Assembly (NCBI GenBank): GCA_027922465.2
Contig: BQMF02000055.1
Coordinates: 744,001 to 808,000 of the forward strand
Length of the DNA: 64,000 nt
Origin: Turritopsis dohrnii
Taxonomy: Eukaryota; Cnidaria; Hydrozoa; Anthoathecata; Oceaniidae
Reading direction: 5' to 3'
Shown here: piece after piece, positions 53,703 through 64,000 of the stretch
How the letters are laid out: the number at the start of each line of letters is the position of its first letter
Position numbering within the stretch: position 1 is the first letter of the stretch
Made by a program: the position numbers and the translations under genes
The notes under the pieces: generated by a model
Told to the model about the DNA's origin: nothing
Databases searched by the model: none
What the model saw: only the letters and a program-made list of their open reading frames with translations

Positions 53703-56700
53703 ATGCGGGATTTTTTGTTGCAATGTGACAAATGCTTCCAAACTACCCATGCAAAGTGTGTAAACAAAACTCGTTTGGCTAACAATCAGCAGCAAGTGTG
53801 GACATGTCCAAACTGCACTCACCTGATATTACCTTTCTACAATACTTCCTTGGATGATTCATTGGAATTTCCACAGAAATTAACAAACGAAACACTTAGA
53901 AACAGTCATCTGGAAAATCTTAATAAACATCAGAACTGTCACAGTATAGCTCATCCAAATACACAATCAATGGCATCGACCTTTGCTATGTTTGAAGCTA
54001 TGCTTGAACAATGTAAATTTGATATCATAACGCTATCAGAAACGTGGCTAAAGAACAACTCCTTCCTTTTGGAACAGGTGCATGTTCCTGGATATAATTT
54101 CGAGTTTGTCCATCGTGAAGAGAGATGTGGCGGAAGAGTTGGTGTATATCGCCGATTCCATCAAATATAAAGCACAGAAAGATATCCGGAAAATAGATGA
54201 ATCAATTGAACATATAAATCGTTTCTAGTTTCTGTCTTGTACCAACCCAGCTCTCAAGACCATGAAAAAAATGTGTGGATTGGCAAACTTGACCAAGTAT
54301 TATCTTTTGCAACTTCAAAATGGTATGGTCCCGTCCTCATCACTGGGGATACCAATATAGACGTCCTTAACGACAATCCTATAAGTCAACGTTATTTCGA
54401 GCTTCTCTCGAATTATGACATGAAAAATCATATCACTAAACCAACCAGATCTGGAAGAAAACTAATTGATCATATCATCTCGAACGCTGACACCGTAATC
54501 ACACAGGATGTCTTACCATGCGATGAAATTAGTGACCATGATGCTCCCAACATCATAATAAAAGTGAGCAAGCCACGCTTCCAACCCCGCCATAAATACA
54601 TTCGTGTTGCAAAAAATCTTAACATGAACAATTTCAAAGACGACATATCCAAGCTATCCAAGCTACCCTTTATGCAGTTGAAGACCCTGAAGAGCAACTT
54701 GATATTTTCAACACCCTGCTTTGTGATACTTAAGAACGCCATGTACCCACAAAACTCGTCAAGATAAAAACCCTCTCAATTACAGCTCCTCAACTACGTC
54801 GGAATGAACTGAGGAAAATAGCTCACCAAACACAGTTGGAGTCTGATTGGATAAAATTTAGAAGTATCTGGAACCAGCTCAAGAAAACCATAAAATTTGC
54901 TAAATCAACATTCCTAAAAAATGCGCTCTCGTCTAAAAGACCAAAAGAAATCTGGGATACAATAAACCGTATACTACATCCGAACACAGCAATGATTAGA
55001 GAAAATCCCAATCAATTAAACAGATATTTCAACACCACTGCTACAAGACTCCTCAACTGTAATGCTACCCCTAAAAATGAACTGCAAAATCTCATTGACG
55101 GACTCCAAGATCACGAAAAGATATTCAATTTGCGACCTACTTTCTACGCAGAAGTGTACAAAGCAATTACTAACCTCCGTAACGACTGCTCCACCGGAAG
55201 CGACAACCTCCCAGCTAAGTACGTGAAATCATCTGTTGGGTTCATAGCAAGTCTCATCTGCCATATTATTAACTCATGCATCAATCATCAATCGTTTCCA
55301 CACCAGTGAAAGACGCCTCGAATAAGTCCTGTACCAAAGGTAAACAACTCCTCCACCCTTAGTGACTATCGTCCAATATCGATCTTGCCGATTTTATCGA
55401 AGGTCTATGAACGAGTTATCCTAAACCAGCTTCTTCAACACATCGAATCTCATCGTCTCTTTGCAGAACAACAGTGTGGTTTCCGTAAAGGCCACTCGAC
55501 CATCACTAACTGCTCAAACTTAAAGATGATATTCTGAAGGCTATGAACAGAAGCGAAGTCACATTATCGGTAATGGCGGATTATTCAAAAGCCTTTGATA
55601 CAGTTGATTATGAGACACGCCTAAAAAAGCTTCATAAATTCCGCATTAGCAAGAATACACTGTATACATTTCTGAGTTATCTGTCAGACCGAAAACAATT
55701 TGTGTTAATCAACGATCAACGATCTGAGCGTCTAGACATCACACATGGTGTACCACAAGGGAGCATATTAGGCCCAATCCTATATTCAATATTTACGTAA
55801 CAGATATACAAGATCTTGCATCATGTTCTTGTCTCCAGTATGCAGATGATACTAGCTTACTTTATCAATGCCACCCACATCGACTACCTGCACCGAAAAT
55901 ATTAATGCTGAGCTCAGAAACCTAATTGAATGGTCATCAAACAACAACTTCATATTCAACTCAACCAAAACTAAAACAATTCTATTTTCCACGGCTCAGA
56001 TGAGTCGCGTGCATAATCTCCAAAACGATATCTATACGATTAAACCACATGACATAGCACTAGAACGAGTCAAATCTTTAAAAGTCCTCGGTATAACCTA
56101 CAACGAACAGCTGACTTGGAACGACCACATCAATAAGACAATCCAAAGTGCTTACCTACCTTTAAAGTCCTTAAGACTTATCCAAAGATTCACACCATAC
56201 CACGTGAGGAAAAACCTTGCTGAAGCTCTGATACTCAGCAAGCTGAATTACGGTAATATTCTATTCAAAAATGCCCCAGCCTACCTAATTAAAAGAATGC
56301 AGCGTTTACAGAATATGGCTGCAAGTTACGTCACAAGACGCTTCATGACTGAAGAAGACGTTCTGAAACTGAATTGGCTATCACCAATTTTGTGGGACAA
56401 CGAAAGCAACAAAAGTGTACTTCAAGGACAAAGCCTTGGCTCGCCTTACATTACATTGAATCATAATCATTTTTTATTATTATATTATTTTTTTTTTCTT
56501 TATTTATTTCAGTGTTTTTTTTGGGGTTTTTTTTTTGGTAAGCTGAATTGGATGCACATAGGTTAATGTTCTTCGTAAGCCTCTCAGCTCCTGTTTAAGC
56601 ACTTAAATATTTCAATTTTAGTTTTTAGTTTTCCTTACTCTCTGGTTGAGGGTCGGATATCTTATTGTAAATAATACTATTTTAGATATTGAAATATATT

Positions 56701-56728
56701 AATGAAACTTACTTACTTACTTACTTTC
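53703..56728 (+). mobile_element. APE-type LINE (CR1/L2/Jockey group), broken
   Basis: In order: a zinc-finger-like Cys/His cluster (CDKCFQTTHAKC ... WTCPNC, 53722-53815); apurinic endonuclease motifs DIITLSETWL (54030), GDTNIDVL (54348) and ISDHDAP (54530); reverse transcriptase blocks NDCSTGSDNLPAKY (55180), RPISILPILSKVYE (55370), CGFRKGHST (55480), YSKAFDTVDY (55577), THGVPQGSILGP (55745) and QYADDTSL (55840); and a C-terminal RFTPYHVRKNLAEALI (56185). At least five frameshifts or stops separate these blocks. A (CTTA)n tail lies at 56708-56728. It is inserted in the pogo-like element. Confidence 0.85.
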
Positions 56729-56747
56729 TTTGTGGTTTACTGTGAAA

Positions 56748-57190
56748 ATGTCTAACGCAAACCGTAATATAAAACACAAAAAATATACAATCAAATTTAA
56801 AGAAGAAGTTGTAAATTATGCGAAAGAACATTCTGTGAATGCTACAGCTCAAAGATTTGGAATTCATAGAAAAAGCGTCCAAGAGTGGAAGAAAAAAGAA
56901 AACCAGCTAAATACAGTCCGGAAGCACCACAGCAAGAGGTGTATCGTTTATCTGGTGGAGGAAGAAAAATTGTAAATGATTTAGTGGAGCATGGTGTTAT
57001 TGACTTTTTAGAGATTGTCGTAACAAGACTTCACGTTTCCAGAAAGTGACTCAAATTGAAAGCCATGAAAATTTTTCAAAAAATGGTTTCTGATAATATT
57101 GCTGAACGTGATTCCTTCTCTGCATCTGAAGGATGGCTCTGCATCTGAAGGATGGTTATCAAAGTTTTTAGACAAATGCTTTGAAAAAAT
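56748..57190 (+). pseudogene. Transposase N-terminus (Brinker/psq-type HTH plus CENP-B HTH), truncated
   Basis: ATG at 56748 opens KYTIKFKEEVVNYAKEHSV...ATAQRFGIHRKSVQEWKKKE, a helix-turn-helix of the type at the start of pogo/Tigger transposases. A frameshift near 56905 continues into YRLSGGGRKIVNDLV. After a stop, LKAMKIFQKM ... SASEGWLSKFLDK resembles the CENP-B HTH. A 17-bp duplication (TCTGCATCTGAAGGATG) sits in that segment. The DDE domain is missing. Confidence 0.75.
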
Positions 57191-57244
57191 AATCCCGCCC
57201 CTCTAAAGGTACTTTGAAAAATTAATCCCGCTCTCTCTGATAAT

Positions 57245-58690
57245 CATTCATTCATTCATTCATTAGGTTTATTCGTAAATGATAATCTACATTACCTAAA
57301 CGTATAAAAAGATAATAAAATATTAGATGTTGTTTTTTACAAATTTCGTGATGATTTTATTCCAATCATTTGTATTTTCTTTGGCTAGACGTTCTGCATC
57401 TGTCCACGAAAAATTCATTTTCTTCAGGTCTTCCTTGATCTTGGATATCCACGTCGTTTTGGGCTTTCCGGGTGGTTTCGAATACGGCGATAGCCCATAC
57501 CGCAGTGCTTTTTTGGCTGGTGTATCTTCTGCCATATTCATTAGTTTCCCGAACCACTTGAGCCGCCGGAGAGTGATCTTATTTCTCCAGCTTTGAGTAC
57601 CGGTTCTTTGGTAAAGTTCCTCATTGCTCAGAGTGTTCGGCCATTTGATGTTAAAAACATATTTTCTAATTAATTTACGATGGAACGCATCGATTGAAAT
57701 TTCGTGGCTCTTATTCAATGTCCAGATTTCTGAATTGTATAAAAATATTGGCTCGACATAGGTCTCTAGCACTTTCATTTTTGTGGAGTATGTCAAGTTT
57801 TTGTTTTTGAAAAGATGTTCAAGATTATTGCGGCATTTATAGCCAATGATTTTCTTCTTTTGACTTCTTCGTCAGTATCGAGGAGTGACCCAAGTAATTT
57901 GCATTTCTTCCACGAGTTGTTTTTTCGGTTGATTACATATCTTTCAGTCTTACTATCGTTTATCTGTAAGCCTTTATCTGACAGCTTCATGATCCTCTCT
58001 CGTTCGTATCTGCGGGAATTATTGAGATCACTGGTGATTTCGCTTATGTCATCAGCATACTCCATGTTGATGGTGACGTGTTGGACTTGACTGCGTTGTG
58101 AGTAATTGTGTTCGCAAATTTCGTCAGGGATTTCGTGCATGTTGATGTTACTTTGACTGTAGTGGTGGTCGTGGAGATTGTTGGCTGTTGGTTCACCAAG
58201 TGATTTTGATAGGTAGTATGTAAACTCATTTGCACTTGCGCAATCGCCTTGGGGGGCACCAGTATCTGTGATGAAAGTTTGACTGAAACTGTTTCTACAT
58301 CTCACCGCTAGTGTAACTTCTAGCATTTTCTTGACTATATGGAGTTCATCCGCATTTATCGTAGTTTGCAGGAACTCGATCATTGTTTTTCGTTGTATGC
58401 TGTCAAAAGCTTTGCTCATATCTAAGAGCTTTAGGTACACTGTTTCATTTTTTGAGTTAACTGTTCTTTCAATAACTGTTTTCGCTGCAAACACATGTTC
58501 CGTTGTTGACCTTCCTTTTCGATATGCTGCTTGGGATGATAGTGTTTCCCTGTCCATCTTGTCACCTATTCTGCCCATCATGGCCACAGCTAGGATTTTT
58601 CGAAGCGTTGATAGCAGAACTATCGGACGTAGACTGGTAACTGGTCCTCTTGGTTTCCCCGGTTTCTGAAGTGGTACTAGGATACCATGC
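57245..58690 (-). mobile_element. 5'-truncated LINE with reverse transcriptase
   Basis: From 58690 downward: VPLQKPGKPRGPVTSLRPI, YRKGRSTTEHVFAAK, LLDMSKAFDSIQR, TGAPQGDCASA and MEYADDISE (the RT active site), then after a frameshift at about 57795 a C-terminal region with LNKSHEISIDAFHRKLIR and LRRLKWFGKLM. The 3' tail is (AATG)n at 57245-57270. The endonuclease and first RT blocks are missing. It is not of the same family as the plus-strand LINE. Confidence 0.85.
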
Positions 58691-58774
58691 CTCTCTAATA
58701 TTCCCGCCTTAAGTTTTGAAGTTGAAATGATAAAGTATTATTAGAAAGAATACGGGTATGTATTTTACAGGATT

Positions 58775-59182
58775 TTATGCGTTTTTCTCAAAATGGCGTG
58801 TCGCGACTTTTAATGCACTCGCAGACTGTAAATCAAAAAGAACTTGAAAGTTTGGGTCGAGAATGGTGAGGTTGTCTTTGTAGCTTAGGTTTGTAGGGAA
58901 GACGTTGGAATGTTCGCACTTTCTCAGGAAATCGAGGTGGCTTTCTGACTTAATCAGTTTTTCTTCCAGTTTTCGAATTTTGTTGCAACATTGTTTCTCA
59001 ACATCGGAACGGTATTTATATGATTGGAAGTGTCTGTATCTTTGTCGGTTCTTTGCTGATCTCGAGTCTGTCGCTACGAAGATCGTTGTTGTTAGATGAA
59101 TAAGCAGTAAGGATGTTAGCATTAGAAGGGAAAAGTTCTTCTTTAGACGTATTATTGTTCTGTGTTGCGGTTCTTCGCGCAT
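58775..59182 (-). pseudogene. Possible N-terminal part of a Penelope-like ORF
   Basis: ATG at 59182, 135 codons. It has an arginine-rich start, a hydrophobic segment (LLMLTSLLLIHLTTTIFVA), then a helical region with HLDFLRKCEHSNVFPTNL, resembling the N-terminal region of PLE proteins. It lies downstream of the PLE-C C-terminus in the same orientation, which would fit the tandem arrangement often seen in PLEs. The TIR element at 59190 separates them. The family call is tentative. Confidence 0.4.
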
Positions 59183-59444
59183 GATAAAGTACCTTATTAC
59201 ACTTATATAACTACTCATGTTATTAACGCGAATGGCTTACCTCGCGTTAATAAAAACCGCGTTAATTAGATACTCGCGTGCATTTATCCTACGCTAATTA
59301 CTAGTCGTGTTAAAAAAACCTCTGTTAATTTCATCCAGTCTTAATTTTATAAAATGACAATAAAATGGCAATAAAATGACTCAGGTAGTATGTAACACTT
59401 CTTTCACTTTTAATTGTAAATAATAGTAGATTTTAACAAGCAAA

Positions 59445-59987
59445 TTAGTCGACTAATATTTCATCTATTCTATTCTCATCTTCTTCAACTTCTACCTCGC
59501 AATCGCTATCACTCTCACAATCATCACATTCATCATCATTTTCAACTCCCAGTTCATTGAGAATATCTTTTGAATTGTCTATATATTCACCAGCTATTGG
59601 GTACTCAACATCCTTCACTTTTGTCATCAAGATTTCTAACTTTTCTGCACTTTCCCATGTAACCGTTATCTTGATCGGTATTTCCAAACCACCTTGAATG
59701 AGTGGTGAAGCCATATGATTATTGTTAAAAACTTCTACTTCATATTTCGCCCCCTCCTGGATTGAATACCAGACGTAGCGAGAAAGTTCTTTTGGTATGT
59801 GTCCGACGATAATCCATCCAAATCTTCCCCTCATTATTACTCTACCTGCGACTGCGAATTTATCATGCTGATTATTGTGTTCTCTCTTTAGTGAAATCTT
59901 TTCCTTGATATAGGGTTTCCAATTGACAGTATTGCTATATACATGGTACCCTCTTAATCCTGAATAGAATTCAAATTTGTTCGACAT
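59445..59987 (-). CDS. HIRAN-domain accessory protein of the transposon
   Basis: A 180-residue intact frame with ATG at 59987. Residues ~8-125 match the HIRAN fold: GLRGYHV near the start, then LKREHNNQHDKFAVA (family pattern L.RE.NNP.D..AI.V), VGHIPKELSRYVW (family pattern GH[IL]P...A), and GLEIPIKITVTW. The tail after ~150 is very acidic (DDECDDCESDSD). HIRAN in HLTF/Rad5 binds 3' single-stranded DNA ends. A role in recognising transposon ends or replication intermediates is my inference. It is divergent from the transposase and shares its ~220-bp intergenic region. Confidence 0.75.
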   Translation of the reverse strand: MSNKFEFYSGLRGYHVYSNTVNWKPYIKEKISLKREHNNQHDKFAVAGRVIMRGRFGWIIVGHIPKELSRYVWYSIQEGAKYEVEVFNNNHMASPLIQGGLEIPIKITVTWESAEKLEILMTKVKDVEYPIAGEYIDNSKDILNELGVENDDECDDCESDSDCEVEVEEDENRIDEILVD

Positions 59988-60206
59988 TGTAAAAAAAAGG
60001 ACAGCAAGTCAACACAACATGCACGCCAAAAATTTTGTCTGAAGAGAATGTAAATGAAGTGTAGATGTAGCCTTTTTTATATTGATTCGAATTCTGAAAC
60101 ATTCTAAAACCTGAATTCGAATTCTGAAACATTCGAATACCTGAATTAGGTTTGCTTACAAATTATTATTGTGTGTAGAGCCGTTGATCTAGAAGCTCCG
60201 TGGATC

Positions 60207-61691
60207 ATGTCGCTGCTGAACTACTTCAAAAAATCATTTCCCAGTTCTCAACTGAAGGATGTTTGTGAGTCAATGAAGAATGATAATAATTTACCAGCCA
60301 ACATATCTGCAGATGAATTGTTAAAGGTTCAAGAAAGTTTGAATTTGGTTGAAGGACGGAAATCTAAACGAGTCACTTACTCCGAAAATGACAAACAAGA
60401 GGTGACAAAATACGCTTTATTGTGTGGAGCCAGTGCAGCAGTACGGCACTTTCGTAAGAAATACCCTCACTTAACAGAAAGTACAGTGCGACCGTGGGTA
60501 AAGCGCTATCAGAAATCAATAAAGGAGCAAAAGAAATTAAACCCAACAGCACACGTAACTGCGAAAATAGGAAAGCCTAGAGGGAGGCCGTTATACTTGG
60601 AAGAGGAGCTTGATACAAAGTTGCGTTCCATGCTCACAAGTCTACGCGTAGCTGGTGCTGGCATCAATATCCATGTTGTTCGGGGTGTGCTGAATGGATT
60701 GATTCGGGCAAACCCAGTTAAATACGGAAAGTATCTTGAGTTCAAAGTCACGAGATCATGGACTCGATCGCTTTACCAACGAATGAATTTTACACGTCGA
60801 GCAGTGACGACCTCGAGGCCAGTTATTACAAGATCACTTTGGAACGAGGTTAGATCAAGATATCTTTTTGAAATCATTGATCTTACTCTCAAACACAATA
60901 TCCCTGATGAGTTGATTATCAATGCAGATCAAACGCCATCCAAGTTTGTAGCAACAGACAATGTGACAATGGCTAAAAAAGGTGAAAAGCACATCTCGCG
61001 TGCTGGAGCAACAGATAAACGAGCTATTACAGTGACACTCTGTGAAACATTGGATGGGCAGATTCTACCTTTTCAGCTCATTTACACTGGTAAAACGAAA
61101 CGATCCTTACCAAGTGTTAAATTTCCTCGTGGATTTACCCTGTCTTACAATCCAAAACATTGGAGCAATGAGAGCGAAACATTGAGATTGATCGATGAAG
61201 TTTTGGTTCCGCACATCGAAAAGGTCAAGAAGGAAAAATCGTTACCAGCTTCTCAAAAGAGCCTCTTATTGTGGGATGCTTTTCAAAGCTCAATCAACGC
61301 AGAAAGTGAAAGATGCCCTCTCATCTAATCAAATCGAATCCGTCATGGTTCCGAAAAACATGACCCACTTACTGCAGCCACTAGATTTGACCACAAATGC
61401 ATCATTCAAAAAGTTCGAAAAACGCGCATTCACCGAGTATTTCACAGTTGCATTATGAAGGCACTTGAAATAGAGCCTGACCGCGACGTTGCGTCCATTG
61501 AGGTCGACCTGCGTTTATCGACGTTAAAACCTCGTCATGCTAAAGTCATGATGGAACTCTATGAACATCTACAAACTGAAGCTGGTAAACAGATTATCAA
61601 AGCAGGATGGAAAGCTGCGGGCATAACTGATAATCTCGAAAATGCACGCAAAAGCAACCAAAATCCGATAAAAGACAATCCTTTCAAATAG
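60207..61691 (+). pseudogene. pogo/Tigger-like DDE transposase with two compensating frameshifts
   Basis: The ATG at 60207 starts MSLLNYFKK. An HTH-like segment (ASAAVRHFRKKYPHLTESTVRPWVKRY) is followed by a GRP box (GKPRGRPLY), then catalytic blocks INADQTPSKFV (first Asp), LLLWDAF (second) and THLLQPLDLTTNASFKKF (third), the DDE_1 pattern. A one-base gain in the T run near 61277 shifts the frame, and a one-base loss near 61453 restores it for the last ~78 codons. The segment between, which includes the third catalytic block, is out of frame. The copy is therefore inactive unless these are sequencing errors. Confidence 0.85.
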
Positions 61692-62199
61692 ATTTATAAA
61701 CTTCTTCATTCATTCAATGTTACGTTCTATTGTATGAACTAGGGTAGCTAGTATTAGTATTTGAACTAGAACACACTTCAGTCGAAGAACTGAGCAAAAG
61801 TATTTTATTGTGTCATTTTCCTTTAATCTTTTAAATAAGGCAACCTAAAATTTTACATTTTCGAAGAAGATTCGCGTTAATTAAATACCCCCTAAAAACT
61901 TTGTAACTGTCAATTCGCGTTAATTATTGACCTTTAAAAACGAAAGGCTCTCACTCGCGTTAATAAATTGTCGCACTCATTTTCACCGCGTTAAATACAT
62001 GAGTAGTTATATAAGTGTAATAAGGTATTCTCGTTTTTTCGGTTCTTCAAAACTGCAATTGTAAAACCATCTTTTCGGTTGACGTTTTTCACGGATGTTC
62101 CCTCCGTTAAACAATCCAATTCTTCTTCTGTAAGTGTTAATGTCCAGCATATTGTCGTTCAAAAATTCTTTTAATGTAAGCGGAACTTATAATATCCTC

Positions 62200-63383
62200 A
62201 ATTAATAAATACGCCAGGTTTCAACGTTTCGAACCCCTCCGGTTCATTTTCAAGAATGATGTTTACAGTTAAACAGAAGACATTACATTGCATAAAAAAT
62301 TGACGTCATAAAAATAAATGATTAACAATGGCACAAAATATGCAAAATGAACGAGAAGTAAAATACAAAGAACTACAAATTTTCTTGTTTTAGTTTGTAA
62401 TAGTTAATGTTTTTGTGAAATGCCTGTACATTTCTTTTCCGTACTGGTGGAGTTCTAAATTCATCCCAGCCGGTTGAAGAGTTTGTAAACGACAAATCCA
62501 CCGATCCTCAAGCCGTTCTCGTTTGGCTTGAGTTTGAATATCCTTCTGCAAAATCAGAACCTGCATATCGGTTGTGAGATCGTGGTCTGTATGAAAATGT
62601 TCGGCAAGTTCTGAATTTCCCGGTCTTTTTTCGATGTCATACCGGTGTTTTGAAAATCTATCGCTCAACCTTTCGCCAGTATGACCGACATAGATGGTGT
62701 TATGCCTTTTACAGATGGCGGCGTACACAACATTTCGTGATTTGCAGTTTCCGCCTCCGTCGTGAAGAACCGTTGTCTCGTCGCCATGCTTGATCTGGGT
62801 TGCTTCTTTGATATTACCACACAACTTGCATTTGTTGCATGGTTTCGTTGGTGTGATTGCTCTTTTGGATCGGACAGAGACATCGTTCCTTGCGATCTTC
62901 GATTTGATGGTCTGTCCACGCCTAAATGCAACAATCGGGGGAGTTTTGAATATCTGTCGTAGATCTGGGTTGTTTTCAATTACATGTCGACTTTTTCTCA
63001 GAACAGAGGGTAGTGTACTAAGATTTGGATGCCAATCGGTAACGAAAACGATCTGTTCATCTTTCTTTTTCGTCTCATCAACAAGAAGAGTATCCCGTTC
63101 GATGTCACCAATTTCTTTTTGCGTTTTTCGTAAGGCTTGTTGGTTGTATCCGTGCCGAATGAAGTGGATGATCATTTTGTTGGTGTGGTTGATATACTCC
63201 TCTTTTGTTGTGCATATTCTGCGGACTCGGATAAACTGACCTTTCGGAATGTTTCGTTTCACGTGTTTGGGATGACTTGATTCGTTGTTCAAGTATTGGT
63301 GAGCATCTGTAGGCTTGGAGTAAACGCTTGTTATGATGGAAGACTGGGCTTTCGTGACGACAACGTCAAGGAAGTCTGACTAT
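62200..63383 (-). mobile_element. Penelope-like element, 3' part with intact GIY-YIG endonuclease (PLE-C)
   Basis: The open frame runs from about 63383 (SDFLDVVV, YSKPTDAHQYL) to the stop at 62390. It covers the end of the RT region (HPKHVKRNIPKGQFIRVRRIC), a cysteine cluster CNKCKLCG, and a GIY-YIG nuclease: VVYAAICKRHNTIYVGHTGERLSDRFSKHR, with the catalytic Arg, and a C-terminal Glu-rich helix. The 3' UTR includes GGTTCGAAACGTTGAAACC near 62225, common in PLE tails. The RT core is absent, so it is 5'-truncated at about 63385. Confidence 0.85.
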
Positions 63384-63385
63384 AA

Positions 63386-64000
63386 GGTATTTAAATGAAG
63401 CTATTACATTGCAGAGAAAATTAGTTCCAAACGTACTTAAAATTCGAATGCTTTCATTTTTCAAGTTAAAATAGACAATATTTTTGAAAATGAAACAATA
63501 ATAATAATAGTAATAATAAAAAAGAAACCGAATAAGAAACTGCGCATCTGGTTCCATTCCTGACACAAGAAAAATAGTTTCTTTTTCTTATTTTTTTCAA
63601 GGATGAAAAATAAAAAAAATTACACTTAGACCATTTTCTCCCAACTTGATAAAATAATAATGAAATCAGCATTTAAAAATGAATTTGTGTCCATCTCAAA
63701 GCGAAGAAGTGATAGCAAAACGTGAGGTGAGAAACTGTCGACAAATGGAGAATACAAAAGAAAACAAAAAAACTAAAAGACAAAAAACAATTCATCCATG
63801 AAAATGCAGAACAGTTGCTGATAACAATTACTTCAGTTCAGATGGAATCCTTAGTATATGCATGACTATGTTTTAAGTCTTTAACTTTTGAAGTTCTTTC
63901 ATTCTGTCAATGAAGTCTCATTTCCCTAGTCTTGATCTGGTTCTTGCTTATCGGCGGTCCATAACGTTAAATTGTTTAACTTGCTTCATTTGTTGGATGA
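63386..64000. other. Gene-free AT-rich end of window
   Basis: It contains a (TAT/ATA)-rich low-complexity patch at 63490-63530. No exon or repeat was recognised. Confidence 0.4.

Larger units (their letters stand above)
53594..58756 (+). mobile_element. pogo/Tigger-like DNA transposon carrying two nested LINEs
   Basis: Terminal inverted repeats CCGTATTCTTTCTAATA (53594-53610) and the reverse complement ending at about 58755, each next to TA, the target used by Tc1/mariner-pogo elements. Subterminal CTCTCTAATA..CCCGCC motifs recur at 53615-53705, 57188-57240 and 58690-58710. An N-terminal transposase remnant lies at 56748-57190. LINEs occupy 53703-56728 (plus) and 57245-58690 (minus). No DDE catalytic domain was found, so this was already a deleted copy. 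Confidence 0.75.
59190..62027 (+). mobile_element. TIR DNA transposon with HIRAN protein and DDE transposase
   Basis: Perfect 31-bp inverted repeats including TA (59190-59220 and 61997-62027), starting TACCTTATTACACTTATATA. Both subterminal regions hold several CGCGTTAAT motifs, likely transposase-binding sites. If TA is the target duplication, the element is 59192-62025 (2.8 kb). It carries two divergently transcribed genes with their 5' ends 220 bp apart. Confidence 0.9.

Overview
This is eukaryotic, animal nuclear DNA. It is AT-rich, with spliced genes (GT-AG introns, AATAAA signals) and many short palindromic transposons. Penelope-like elements, APE-type LINEs, pogo-like transposons and CAACCTCG...CCCAGGG fold-back elements together suggest a cnidarian, probably medusozoan or hydrozoan. 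That assignment is an inference from repeat and gene style, not a database match.

Host genes, left to right. (1) 1749-2861: an intronless membrane protein with a Frizzled-like cysteine-rich domain, a kringle and a transmembrane helix, i.e. a ROR-like ectodomain without a kinase. (2) 4761-5705: an intronless class A GPCR whose 5' flank is a diverged duplicate of 1-652. (3) 9384-18886, minus: an unrecognised small gene of about nine exons. (4) 21052-22584: an intronless, acidic, probably disordered 510-residue protein. (5) 25100-36102, minus: a complete 14-exon CSL/RBPJ/Su(H) gene (611 aa), the Notch-pathway DNA-binding factor; two CGTGGGAA sites, the motif CSL itself binds, lie 1.3 kb upstream of its start. 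(6) 46924-53122: a 10-exon gene for a 459-aa secreted thrombospondin type-1 protein with cysteine-rich flanks. The two spliced genes were rebuilt here exon by exon with consistent splice phases.

Mobile DNA dominates the rest. A palindromic MITE of about 120 bp (called MITE-B here) occurs at least 23 times, often inside introns. An 70-90 bp fold-back element (MITE-F) makes 9-bp target duplications. 7203-7550 is a 28-bp minisatellite, and 38579-41320 a tandem array of ~565-bp units with a co-varying hairpin. Penelope-like remnants lie at 7984-9335, 15700-16440, 58775-59182 (tentative) and 62200-63383; a LINE relic lies at 43329-44720.

The right end (53594-63383) is a nest of transposons. A pogo-like element (53594-58756) contains two LINEs and a broken transposase N-terminus. 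A second TIR element (59190-62027) carries a divergent pair of genes: a HIRAN-domain protein and a DDE transposase with two compensating frameshifts. This HIRAN-plus-transposase unit, the kinase-less ROR-like receptor and the putative CSL autoregulatory sites are the most interesting items.
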